From: Ophiobolus disseminans
Taxonomy: Eukaryota > Ascomycota > Dothideomycetes > Pleosporales > Phaeosphaeriaceae
Length of the DNA stretch: 64,000 nucleotides
Reading direction: 5' to 3'
Assembly (NCBI GenBank): GCA_010093685.1
Contig: MU006237.1
Coordinates: forward strand, 558,001-622,000
Numbering within the stretch: the stretch's first letter is position 1; each line of letters begins with the position of its first letter. Shown in pieces: positions 42,898-54,551 of the stretch. Position numbers and translations under genes: made by a program. The notes under the pieces were generated by a model. The model saw only the letters and a program-made list of their open reading frames with translations. It did not search any database and was not told the origin of the DNA.

Positions 42898-45800
42898 CCC
42901 CCCTGCTTGTACATCTGCGAAACTCAACCCCTAGTGCCTTAGAACACTAGAGATATCCTCTCTACTTCCGAGCACCTTCACACTTTACACACCCTCAGGA
43001 TAGCAAGCGATACTTTAATAGATACACTAACCTTAGACCGCTAAACTAAGACAATTAATAGTACTATTGCCAAACCCAATTTGTACTATAGCGTCTAAGC
43101 TAAACTCGAAGCATAGCTCATGCAATAGGACATCTACTTCCACGTACACAATACAATCGAAGAAGACAATAAAACTATAATAATAGTATCCTATATGCGC
43201 GACAAAGCCTAGGACTAGATTAGACCCCGCCTCTAACGCTACCACGACAGTAACGTCGTCGACACAGCTAACACTAAGCTATTCGAAGATTACGACGAGT
43301 TTAAGAAACAACTCTGCAAGGACTTCGGTATTGCTAAAGAACTAGCCGTAGCTAAAGGAAAAATACAGCAACTGAAACAAACTCAGTCCGTTAGCGATTA
43401 CGCTATTCTGTTCTAGCAGTATGCCATTTAAACAGAATAGAACAATGTTGCACTCAAACGATTCTTCAAGCAAGGACTAAAAGACAACGTTAGAATCGAG
43501 CTAATGAGGACTAGAGCAACGATCACTAGCCTTAATAGCTTAATTAAGGAAACTATCCGTATCGACAACGAACTGTACGAGCTACGACTAGAAAACTAGG
43601 CCTTTAGTGGCAAAATAGTCTAGTTACGCTAGACGTACAAACCTAACAACAGACGACTACGCAACATGTATCGCAAGCCCCGTAGATTCTACGAGAATAA
43701 CAGGCCTAAGCTAATGCACGTCGATAACACGGAATACGAAAAAAATTGTAACAGCAAGCCTGCTCCTAAGTACAAAGGCAAGGGACAGCCTAACTAGGGC
43801 AAGGAAACTCGATCCTGTTACAACTGCGGCAAGCCCAGACACCTGTCTAGGAACTGCCAACAGCTAAAGAAAAACACGGTCACACGACAAGTCAACATAA
43901 TCGAACATAAAGAACCTAACAACTACGAAGAATAGGAAGTTGTTGAACCTATTGACTAGGAGAAAGAAGGACACTATTTGCCCGCTACTAAGAGCGAGGA
44001 CAATAACGTCCCCTTCTACAAACTAGACCTCAACGAGGCCTTCGAGTAAACACCCTACAGGATAGTTAACTTCGAAGATATAGGCATCTTCACCTAGCGA
44101 GAGGAAGGCTCCGCACTACACCTAGGAAAACGAGTAGACGTATAGGCCTACTAGACAGGCGACACATCACCAACGTACCACAGGGACGACACAGACTAAG
44201 TGTTTAGTACCCTGCCTAACAGCCTGACATTAAAGCGCAAAGACGCAGTCGTAGGTTAGAAAAAGAAAGCGTCGCCTCCTAAACAAAAGAAGAAGAAGCA
44301 GGGCAAGAAGACCCTTAAGACTTATGCAACTAATAAACAAGGATTGCACATTTACTAGGAAGATACTATACGCAGTGCAACAGAAGCGCGCGCTACGATA
44401 ACTACCCTAGACTACGAAAACTAGGTAGATAAAGCGGAAAAACAATACAGTTACTAGCAGAAGCAAAGCTACAAACAGTACGGACCCTAAACGTATAGCT
44501 AGAACCTACGACATCTCTATTACAGTAAATTAAGCTAGACAGCTTATACTACCAACTATTGTACAGTACACTACAGCGAGAAAACCGCATTAGGATAGTT
44601 TCTAAGACTATAGATGCAGTGCCGATAGATAGCGTACGATTGTCCAACCTACGCTTGTGCTATACACCTATAGAATAAACGTCTTACTAATATATTCCCT
44701 AGGATAATAGAAAAAGAACTAATAAGCCGAAACTACCTTGTCGACAACTAATGCAGTAACGACCACTAGCACACCTGCATACGCGCAGGATGCATACAGC
44801 ACTAAGAGAAGAAACAAATCAACAGGTTCCCTCTTTAGTCTTTTTTAGAACTAAGTTATGCAACAACATTAACTCCGCACCTCTTAACAAACTCTAAGTA
44901 GTTGTTAAAGGACGACTAATAAAGGTATTAATAGACTTAGGATTATTAATAAATCTGATCTCCTTAGAAGCAGTAAAACAAGCTAGCCTTGCTATTAAGC
45001 TTAAGAAGAACCCTGTATCCGTCCGTGTCGCGAACAGAAAGCAAATACCTAGACAAACGCTAATTACGCATAAGACATTAGCAACAATCTACATTAGTAA
45101 ATACTAGAAGAAGATTTCCTTAGACATTATAAGCTTAGCTGGCAAAGATGTTATTTTAGGACTTCCCTAGTTACAAGAAGCCAATCCCTAAATAGATTAG
45201 ACAAACAGAACTCTCTTGTTTGAAGATCACGCAGACGTACGTAAATTAAAGCCTGCGCATTAGTAGCGTTTAATAGTAGATAAGAAGATAATATGTGAAA
45301 TCACTTTGACTAAGGCGCGCAACTAGAGTAAAGCGGCTAACACGATAGTTAAGACGAATAAAGCTATATAAGTTTTAAAGGAAGAAGAAGACGTTCTCTT
45401 TAGTATACCTAAAGCCTACTATGCTTAGAAGCACATGTTTTAGAACAAAACAGGCAACGACGCCTTACCTGAACATCAACCCTAGGATTGTGAAATTAAC
45501 CTAGAAGAAGGCAAGACGCCGCCTTTCCTACTGATATACGGACTATTAGAACCTTAGCTGAAAGCAGTTCGAGAGTATATTGAAGAAAACCTAGCTAAAG
45601 GATACATCTAAGAATTAGATTTGCTAGTAGGATTCCTAATCCTCTTCGTACTAAAGAAGAATAGATCTCTAAGACTATGCGTAGACTATCGTAAGCTCAA
45701 CAACATAACGCGGAAGAACAGATACCTACTACATAATATATCTAAGCTACGAGACTAACTCTTAAGAGCTAAAATATTTACCTCGCTAGATCTGCGAGAT

Positions 45801-48690
45801 AGCTACTATTAGATACGCATCAAGAAAGAAGACGAATAGAAAATAGCATTCTGTACGAGATATGGACACTACAAGTATACAGTGATGCTATTCGGATTAA
45901 CTAATGCACTAGTAACCTTCTAGTCCCTTATTAACAACGTGTTACGGAAACACCTAGACATATTCGTTATTGCATACCTAGACGATATACTAATCTATTC
46001 TAAGAACAAGGAAGAACACGAGCAACACATTAAGATAGTGTTAGAGCTCCTTAATAAACATTATTTACGACTTAAACTGTCGAAATGTAAGTTCTACAAG
46101 ACAGAACTGGAATTCCTAGGATATATAGTAGGAATTAATAGAGTAAAGATTAGTGACGACAAGATTCGCACTATCCGAGAATAGGCAGAACTAAGAAATG
46201 TTAAGAATATCTAGGCCTTTAACAGATTCGTTAACTTCAACCGACAGTTTGTTAAAGACTACGCTAAGATTGCCACTCTACTTACTAACCTTACGAGAAA
46301 AGACACCCCGTAGGTATAGAGCGAGAAGGAAAAAGAGGCTTTCTAACTACTTAAGGAAGCATATATTACAGAACTAGTGCTCAAAACTTTTATCTTAGGG
46401 CAACTATTAAAGATAGAAACTAATGCATTAGACTTAGCTATAGGAGCGGTCTATTTACAAAAGCACGAGGGGAGATAGCACCTAGTCGCCTACTTCTCTA
46501 AGAAATTTAGCGGCCCTAAAGAACGCTACGATGTGCACGACAAGGAACTACTCGCTATAGTAGAAGCACTTAAATATTAGAGGATTTACGCGGAAAGCAG
46601 TTTAGAGCTTAACATCTACACTAATTATAAGAACTTAACCTACTTCCTTACAATAAAGGCTCTTAACTAAAGGCAAGTTAGATAGTAGGAAGAAGTTAGC
46701 GGACTAAAATTCCGAATTATCTATACACCTGGCAAGGACAATAGCTGAGCTAACGCATTAAGCCGACAATACGACGTTGCAGGCGTTAAGCACGTCGATA
46801 AGGGTATCCTCCTGCAGAAAAACAAGGATAGGAGTATAAGCCCCGCTACTAGGATCAACAATACCTTTGAAATCGAAGAAATCATAACGATTACCCTGCA
46901 AGTACCAGACGAATTACAGGAAGCTCTAATTAGAGACTACCACGATAGCATAGAATATAGACACCCTAGCGTTGCAAGAACTATAGAACTAATTAAAAGA
47001 AACTACGACTTTCTAAACATAAAGAACAAAGTTAGTTTATACATCAAAAAGTGCGCAGACTGCTAGCAAAATAAGCATAGCACGCACGCACCGTACGGAG
47101 AAATGCAAGGCATTGAACTTCTAGGAAAACCGTAGGAAGACATATTAATGGACTTCATTACGGGACTACTACTATCTAGAGACCCCGTAACAGAGGTCAG
47201 ATACGATAGGATATGCGTAGTAGTATGCCGCCTTACAAAAGCAATCGAACTTATAACATACTGCAAAGATTAGACTGCAGAATAGCTAGGCTACGCAATC
47301 TGCGACAAAGTTATTCGACACTACGGCATCCTAAAAACAATTATTAGCGACAGAGACAAGCTCTTCACTTCTAACTACTAGAGTACGCTAATGTCCGCAA
47401 TTGGAACTCAACGAAAGCTATCTACGAGCTTCTATCCAGAGACTGACAGACAAACTAAGCGAACAAATCGCACGCTGAAGCAGTACCTAAGAATATACTT
47501 AGGCTGGTAAAAGGGTATAGGTTGGGTTAGGGTTGGGTTGCCTTACGTAATACCTCAGCCGTAACCCAACCCCAACCCATTTTTTTTGCGCTAGTACTGG
47601 GTATAGGTTGGGTTAAGGTCGCACGGGCCTTGGGTTGAGGTTGGGTCGCACCGACATAGTTTTAAGCCAATTAGGCTGCTTATCACAGCTGATTATCACA
47701 TACATGATTGGCTATACCCCTGTCTGGGTCTGACATAATACAACCCAACCTCTACCCGCGCTAGAGCTACTACAACCCAACTACAGCTACAGGTCCATGC
47801 GACCTTAACCCAACCAATACCTCAAGGCCCGTACGACCCCAACCCAACCTATACCCACTGCTGGGTACCTCAACCCTTTTTACTAGCCTAAATATACTGC
47901 AACTATCGACAAAACAACTAGGTATAGTTATTACCTATAGCACAACTCGCACACAACAATAAAGTATCTAAAGCAACAGGGACTACGCCCTTCTTTGCAA
48001 ACTACGGACAACATCCAAACCTATTTAAAAGGACCCTGCGTAGACCTAAGGCAGAAAAAGCCCTTACAAACATAGGAGAAATGAAGGAAACCTACGATAC
48101 TATGCGAAGCAAGATCTAGAATGCTTAAGAAAGCAGCATCCAGCACGCTAACAAAAGAAGAAAAACGGCACCTTAGCTAAAAAGGGGGGATAAAGTATAT
48201 CTGCGAACAAACAATTTTCGCACAAAGCGACTGAACAAAAGTCTTAACTACATTAAGGTCGGACTATTTTTTATTCTTAAACGCAACGGACTAGTTACAT
48301 ATACACTTAATCTACTAAAGGACACAAAAATCCACTCTAGGTTCCACGTTAAGCTACTTAAACTAGCTAACCTAGAGACACTAATACAGACAACCTTCTA
48401 CTACGAGCTAGAAGAAGAAACTAAGTTTGAAGTCGAAGATCTCTAAGGATACTAAATTGTTAAACACAAAGCGCAATGGTTAGTAAAATAGAAAGGATAC
48501 CTAGAGTCCGAAAACACATAGGAACCTTACGAAAACCTACACAACTGTAAGCAAATCCTTAAGGACTACTATGCCACGTACAGCTTTAGGCCAGAACACG
48601 CCTACAGCCACAAGGACTTTACTTAATTATTCGAGAACTCACTAGAAGAAATCAAGGAACAAAACAACGAGTGGTTCCGCGACTTCTAGA
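42898..48690 (+). pseudogene. Gypsy-2 gag-pol remains with chromodomain
   Basis: The leader is followed by gag (about 43,080-43,930) with the CCHC knuckle CYNCGKPRHLSRNC at 43816-43857. A protease-like region lies at about 44,890-45,190, RT at about 45,520-46,180 with YLDD at 45975-45986, RNase H at about 46,390-46,790 and integrase at about 46,890-48,050 (split by a hAT MITE). The chromodomain is at about 48,423-48,600 (KHKAQWLVK...GYLESENT). Trp and Gln codons are widely replaced by TAG/TAA. Belongs to a different lineage from Gypsy-1 by LTR, leader and protein sequence. Confidence 0.83.
47500..47890 (+). mobile_element. hAT-like MITE, copy 2, inside Gypsy-2 integrase
   Basis: 391 bp, ends TAGGCTGGTAAAAGGG and CCCTTTTTACTAGCCTA, flanked by a perfect 8-bp duplication AATATACT (47492-47499 and 47891-47898). 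Removing the element plus one duplication restores the integrase frame. Arms are rich in GGGTTAGGG/GGGTTGGG-like motifs. No ORF. Confidence 0.93.
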
Positions 48691-48904
48691 ATAGACGATA
48701 CAATTAAGCACCACTTATCACTAGAGTTGACAAGCCTAAGTTAAGAAAAGGATCATCAAGAGATGACAGGAAGTTATCGAAACCAGCAAAGTTAAAAGAA
48801 GACTTAAGAAGGAGGTTAGGAGCCTGTGACCAGCTAGGATTAGCTAATAGAGTTTCGAAGGTGGTTAGCAGCGTACTCGAACCTAAGGCCTTAGAAGCCT
48901 AGTC

Positions 48905-50646
48905 TTACACGTCCAGAAGTTTCAAATCCTGACAAGAATACTCTAACTCCCGATCTTCGACCTCTAGTAGCTCCACACGAGCCTGTGCAGTGGCAGCCTC
49001 TAGACGCGCTAAAGCAAGACGCTTCTTACACTTCTCCTTTGCAACCTTCTCCTAATCCTCTTTAGAAACAAAAAGGCTACACTTAGCACCTACTGCAATA
49101 CACCTAGCGCAGCGGCCTGACGCAGTATCTACAAAACAACGCAGACCTATCTTTTCGCACCTCTAACAGCGGAATAACATCTCTAAACTCTTCTGCTGCA
49201 CAATTGCAGCACAGTTGCGACGCTCGGTAGTGGAGGACTCCTTCTACAGTACTAGGTCAAAAGTTTCCGCCGCTAAGCTACACTAGCGCAAAATCAACAT
49301 CCTCACCCTTGACTTCACGAGGCTGTAAATACTGCTAACTATGTCTAATTTTAATAATTTTTGGTGTTTTAGTGTCGCATTAATCTAATATTTTGTTTGC
49401 TACCCTCGCGCTTTGCGTACAGCAGCGAGGCGTCGTGGCATTGACATAATAAGTCGCTTGATCAGCTTTGTTGGTATGCCGCGCCAGCACTCTTTTAATG
49501 CCTTACAAAACCTATCACATTCCTCTTGTGCCTAGCTATAGTTGTTGTATTGTAGGTAGAGCTTGTACATGCGTCGCTTGAGCACCCACTAAAGGTGTTC
49601 AATTAGGTTAAGATCTAGTAAGTATGCTAGCTATTTAATGCAGTTGATGTAGTGCTTACAATAGAAAGCAGCTACTGCTCTTAAGCGGTGTATGCCCGCG
49701 TTATCCTGCATAAACAGCTAGGAACAACGCCAATGTAGGAGGAGACCTTTCGTTAACGCCTTAATGTAACTTTGGGCAGAGTAGCCACGCTTTTGAGCAT
49801 TAGGATCGCGCTCTATTATAACTAGCTTGCTCCTCCGCGCGCGGCCGCCTTCATCAAGCCACACACACGCCTACACTATCTGTGCTAGCTTACGACTTGT
49901 ACTATTAGGATCTAGCATCTTAGGCTTCTATTTCTCCTAAGGATAGCGAAAGCACCACTCCTAGTTAGCACCAGATCCCTTCTGAACAGAGCACTCGTCT
50001 GAGAACTTGAGCGTGCGCCGCACCTATGCAAAATGTTAGCACTCTCTAGCAAACTTCAAGCGCAGCAAGGCATGCGCGCGGGTAAACTTTGGTCGCTTCT
50101 TTGCCTTGTGATTAGTGAGGCCACGTTGCTTTAATGCCTAGTACAACGTGCTGCGGCTGGGTGGCTTTAAAGGGGTGCCCTCTGCGTTCACAAAGATAGC
50201 CTCTTCAACGAGCTATAAGTACTCTATCTTTAGAGCAACGCGAACTTTTCAATAGATGATTTTTTTCTGCTGCTTAGATAGAACAGGTAGCCGGCCGCTG
50301 CGAGGTTTGTCTTAAACGCTGCCTGTTTGGCGGTACTTAAGGCGTAGGTCGCGGATAGCACGTTCCGACCTCTGTATAGCCACTGCAACTTCCTGCACCG
50401 TCATCCTACCCTGCAGCATCCTAATGCAGTGATCGCGTGTAGCAGGACTGATATTTCGACATCTGCGCACATTTTGATCTAACTCTTGTCTAAATTGGCG
50501 CGGCGTCGCTATAGTTGTGTTGTGTTGAAGTTGAGGTGTGCGTGTTGTTGATGGAAGCTAGTCGCTAGCGCGGCGGAAACTTTTGACGCGTGACTGTAGG
50601 GCGGACGGACGCTACGGGCTGAGGGCTTCTTGGATTCCTTAGGCAT
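48905..50646 (-). pseudogene. Antisense accessory ORF of Gypsy-2: Cys-rich and coiled coil, split by Tc1
   Basis: On the strand opposite to gag-pol, between the chromodomain and the 3' LTR. It starts with ATG at 50646 (MPKESKKPSARSVRPP), is interrupted by the Tc1 element at 49247-50596, and continues in the same frame to a TAA at 48905-48907. Without Tc1 and one TA it is 390 nt, 129 aa. The product has a Cys pattern C-x2-C-x6-C, then C-x2-C-x6-C (RCEKIGLRCF...GRCARCIAVGAKC), followed by a charged helix (EKCKKRLALARLEAATAQAR) predicted to coil. Only three stops interrupt it, all TAG where Trp (TGG) or Gln is expected. Function unknown; a nucleic-acid-binding or regulatory protein is possible. 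Confidence 0.65.
49247..50596 (-). mobile_element. Tc1/mariner transposon inside the accessory ORF
   Basis: 1,350 bp, flanked by TA (49245-49246 and 50597-50598). Inverted ends begin CAGT and share GTCAAAAGTTTCCGCCGC. The minus strand encodes a Tc1-type transposase in decayed form: helix-turn-helix (ATRDHCIRMLQGRMTVQEVA), RSGR linker, then catalytic regions with Asp in FSDECSV, Asp in LFMQDNAGIH and Glu in LDLNLIEHLQW, the DD34E-type layout. Several TAG/TAA codons break the frame. Confidence 0.88.
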
Positions 50647-51050
50647 AGTCAGAGAGGCAATACGGAAGCAGAACTTTAGCTCACAAACGAAAGGGTTTTG
50701 ACCAGCCACTACGGGACAGGGATGCGCCGCAAAGGAGGCGTGCAGGCTGTCGAGGACGACACGCAATAAGAGGGGGGACAGTGTTATAAACAAAGGTTAG
50801 GACGTATTGATTATTTGGGTGAGGACAATTATCCCGCCCAAAGTGGGGTAGTGCAACTAGGTCACGTGACTACTATCACGCCAAGGCAGCCTATCTTGCG
50901 ATGGCAGCCTATCTTGCAATAGCAGACTATCTTAAGATAGCAGACTATCCTAAGATAGCAGTCCACTAAGCGATGGTACGCAAGTATATAGACACCCACG
51001 TTGAGCTCCTACAGCTCATCGTGTTCAACTCAATACAGCGATCTTGATAC

Positions 51051-51464
51051 TGTAACGATGTGCCTGCACAACGTTCCCATGGTTAAACATCAACTCCGCA
51101 TTGTACCCGCGTCACATCCGGTCCGACTCCGGATCTTCTGGATCGACCAGATTGTATGGGGCAAAGCATGCTTAGCCTTCAGGTGTATTTAATCAAGCTA
51201 GTCCTGTAGATNNNNNNNNNNTCCGGTCCGACTCCGGATCTTCTGGATCGACCAGATTGTATGGGGCAAAGCATGCTTAGCCTTCAGGTGTATTTAATCA
51301 AGCTAGTCCTGTAGATAGCTCGGTAGTTTTTTGATATCCTTTCGTACAAGGCCTATAGGTGTTGTTAGACAATCCAAGGTTTCTGAGTCTCCACGCACTC
51401 CCATATGCCTCTGAGTTGATTCACACCGTATTCGGATATCTTTCATCTTGCCTGCGCCGTTACA
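51051..51464. repeat. Solo LTR of a further family, containing a gap and a duplicated block
   Basis: TGTAACGATG...CGCCGTTACA flanked by a perfect duplication GATAC (51046-51050 and 51465-51469). The 95-bp block 51117-51211 is repeated identically at 51222-51316 around ten Ns, which looks like unmerged contig ends. The true LTR is probably about 309 bp. Confidence 0.85.
51212..51221. other. Assembly gap (10 N) between identical 95-bp blocks
   Basis: Direct flanking duplication suggests an overlap that the assembler failed to merge, not a real tandem repeat. Confidence 0.85.
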
Positions 51465-51547
51465 GATACAGCCTTCTTAGCAACCCTAATTATTGTAGTG
51501 AATTCCTTGTGACAGTCCTCTCTGTTCTCCCGGTTAGAACTGCCACA

Positions 51548-51633
51548 ACCCCCCTGCTTGTACATCTGCAAAACTCAACCCCTAGTGCCTCAGAACACTA
51601 GAGATATCCTCTCTACTTCCGAGCACCTTCACA
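51548..51633 (+). repeat. Second copy of the Gypsy-2 leader
   Basis: About 86 bp match 42,898-42,985 (ACCCCCCTGCTTGTACATC...CTTCCGAGCACCTTCAC) and then diverge. The 3' LTR of Gypsy-2 is therefore followed by the start of another internal region. Confidence 0.8.
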
Positions 51634-54161
51634 GAAACTTGCGTATAGCATTAACATTGTCTACTAGGTTCTTTGCAAGTTGCTAGGTAGGCCTATAGTG
51701 TCGCTAGGCTATTTGGTAGTTAAGTTCACTTCTATTTTTATAGTAGTGAAGAATACGTTTGGATTCCTAGCGTAGTTCTATATCTACTATACTATCTATT
51801 TGTTTATATATGCGGCCTTTAAGCTTCTGTAACTCTGTTTTGTGTTCTTATTCTATTCTAGTAGTCATAGAGAGTTTAAGTGTAGTCTACGAAGTGTAAG
51901 AGGTTAGACCTCTACTGTCCTCAGTGGATACACTTCGGTTCATTGGAACATCATGGAACGTCATGGAATGTCCTGGAATGTCATGGAATGTCCTGGAACT
52001 AGCCAGAACAAGATATGTTCTTCTGACAGCTGACAAATGCTGATGTATGTAGAAACTTCCAGAAGCTAGCAGTCTGCTATAAAGTCAGCCTGCTCTCTGG
52101 CTCTAGATAGACTCCATCGAATTCATCTTTGTTCAACCTAGCCTTCCTGCTGTCTTCAGCCTGGCCCCTTACACGAAGAGAGTAGTAAATGTCAAGAGGA
52201 GGCGTGGATTGTAGCCTGTATGTAGAAACAGGCTATTCCTCGTCTAGTAGGAGGCTACTATCACGTGCTGATAACGTAATAGCCGCAACGGAAGTAGGGT
52301 AAAGAGTAGAGAAGATACTAGTAATATAAAATGTATATACTAGTTACAAGATTGATGGTTAGACACCGAGCTACAGAGAGAGAGAAGAGAGTCTATATAC
52401 ATTGTAGAGTAGCTCTAGAAGGTTCTTTGCTTATAAATACAATCTAGTTCTAGAGCACTCTATATGCGTAATCCGATGTAATAGATTACGCGTACAGATA
52501 GATTGTACATTATAATGTGATGGATTACGCAATCATGATGTAATAGATTACGCGTTGCTACCATAGATAGTAACAGCCTAATAGGCATGATATATGTAGC
52601 ATTCACATCTATTACTAGATTAGGCAAGTTATGTGATCAGTCACGTGACATTTCCTAATAAGGAAATACCTTGTCGAAGCTTACATTCTTACAGTAAAAG
52701 ACTAGAAAGATCTTTATCTCTAAGAGAAGTTCTAGAAGGTAGGCTCCTAAGTATATCTTCAAGATCTTAAATAGGCCTATAACCTTCTCCTCTTCTTTCT
52801 TTATAGAACAAGCTATCTTAAGGTTGCGAGCATCTAGCTAGACTAGCTATTATATCTTATACTTAGGTGCATTCTTATAGCAGAGGTTTGTATAGTGTTT
52901 ATATTTATTAATAGACTACTATACTAGTGCCTTAAGTTGCATAAGAACTACCTTAAAGCGTTTGGCTATAGTATTAGCCTTGTAACAGCTAGTCTTTTAG
53001 GTAGTAGATATATCCAGGTGTAGTAGCTTAGAGAGCTTAGTGCCTAGTTAAGGATTGAAAGTATAGTTAGGAAAGAAGAGTAATACTCCTATTGTCTTAG
53101 AGATAACATTATTGAGTGCGAGTTCTGCTAGTAGCAGCTATTATACCTAGTTATTCTAATAGAAGTTTATGAAAGCTCTAAGATATACTTCTACTAAACT
53201 ATTAATACGTTCTATCTATCTATCTATTTCTAGATAGAAGAAGAAGAAGAAGTGCTTTAGTGTAATACCTAGCTAGAGTAAGAGTTAAGTCTAGAACTAG
53301 AATATAAACTAAGTACCTCTATTAGAGACAATATTATCTAGGCATTTATAAAGGTAGTATACCTAGGTAATAAAGGCCTCTGCAAGTTCCGCAGCTATAA
53401 GCCTAGAGACTAGTATTAAGTGTCTTATTTTGGTTAGCCTGTAGATAACTATAAGCAGTGTAAAGATTATATTCTCTTTCTATAATCTTTATAATATAGA
53501 GTTGCCTAATTGGGTATAGTCTGCTAATATAAGCATGGCTTACTAAGTAATGTATGCCTTAGGCATGAATCTCTGCCTTAGGCATCTATAGCCTTAGATC
53601 TGAGGCTATAAGGCATCAAGATCTAGAGAGACACTCTATAACGTATGCTAAGAATAATTGCGTAAGCTATTGCGTATACACTAAGCATACTGCTACGTAA
53701 GCTTCTACGTATAGCACTACGTAATCTACTATTTCTACTATCTAGTATTAGTAATTAGAAGTATCTAGAATCTTTCTATTACTAATACTAGAGAAGACTT
53801 TATGTATTTAAGAAGAGTTTTCTTCACTCGTTAGAGTAGTAACCTAGACCTTAATATATCATCTTATATATATTATTGTATGCTCTTAGCAAACTTTTAC
53901 ATTACCTTATAAAGCTATACTTCCTCTGTTCTTTTATAGAATTTTCTAGGTTCTTCTATAAAGAAGAAAGTAGAAACTTCTGCCTCCTACTACTTTCTCT
54001 ACAATCAGATGCTTATAGCTTCTTCTGTACTAGTTTAACTCTAGTAGAGAGGTAATATAGTTAATAGAGATGTCTAACTAAGCCTTGTATAGAATAGAGA
54101 GAGGTTAGAGGAAGCTCTGTAGTGCTAGCCTTCAGGCTTTTATTCGCACATATAGATTATA
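51634..54161 (-). mobile_element. Gypsy-3: degenerate gypsy remains, minus strand (part 1)
   Basis: AT-rich, heavily mutated. On the minus strand, integrase-like sequence is readable at about 53,130-53,400 (an N-x-V-S-N-R-G-T-x-F core motif, then ER-I-N-S...YLRAF). Part of this region, 51,895-52,173, is a later solo LTR. Short palindromes and an 18-nt motif repeated at 52475 and 52537 lie upstream. The end points and LTRs of this element were not found. Confidence 0.5.
51895..52173 (+). repeat. Solo LTR of the Gypsy-1 family
   Basis: 279 bp, TGTAAGAGG...CCCCTTACA, flanked by a perfect duplication CGAAG (51890-51894 and 52174-52178). It has five decamer units, the shortest array seen. Confidence 0.92.
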
Positions 54162-54551
54162 ACGTAAACCACCACTAATTGGCCCACTCCAATTTACTAG
54201 TAAAAACCGTGTTTCTTGGCATAGTTATTTCGACAACCGCCTAATAGAATTCTCTAAAAATTTAACATGTTAGTTCTGTATATATAAGCTCTTATTCTCT
54301 AGAATCTAAGCCTGTTAGCGATTGTAGTTCTTGAGATAATAGTTGTAGACCCCTGTGATTTTGTATTTCTTCGATAATTTTTGACTTATGTAAGCTAGAT
54401 CTTAGTAATCCTAGAATAATGATCCTTATGTAGGTGCAGCTTTATAGTTAAGCTTTTAGAAATTTTTAAGGAGTATTTCTTGAGATAGCAGTGCCAAGAA
54501 ACACGGTTTTTACTCGTAAATTCGAGTGGGCCACTTAGTGGTGGTTTACGT
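54162..54551. mobile_element. MITE with long inverted ends and TA duplication
   Basis: 390 bp with roughly 60-bp inverted repeats beginning ACGTAAACCACCACTAA and ending in its near complement (TTAGTGGTGGTTTACGT). TA flanks both sides (54160-54161 and 54552-54553), pointing to a pogo/Fot1 or other Tc1/mariner-superfamily transposase. No ORF. The inner ends share CCGTGTTTCTTGGCA. Confidence 0.85.

Larger units (their letters stand above)
36738..51547 (+). mobile_element. Gypsy-2: Ty3/gypsy chromovirus carrying several nested insertions
   Basis: Defined by two 347-bp LTRs (36738-37084, and 50782-51547 after removing a 414-bp insertion and its 5-bp duplication). Between them, in order: gag with CCHC knuckle, protease, RT, RNase H, integrase, a chromodomain, then an antisense accessory ORF and a purine-rich tract (AGAGGGGGGACAG) just before the 3' LTR. 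Insertions inside it: Gypsy-1 at 37086, a hAT MITE at 47500, a Tc1 element at 49247 and a solo LTR at 51051. No target-site duplication was found: the 3' LTR is followed again by leader sequence of the same family, so the right end is recombined. Confidence 0.85.
50782..51547 (+). repeat. Gypsy-2 3' LTR, split by a solo LTR
   Basis: TGTTATAAAC... to ...ACTGCCACA. Removing the 414-bp insertion and one GATAC leaves exactly 347 bp, the same as the 5' LTR. Confidence 0.88.
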
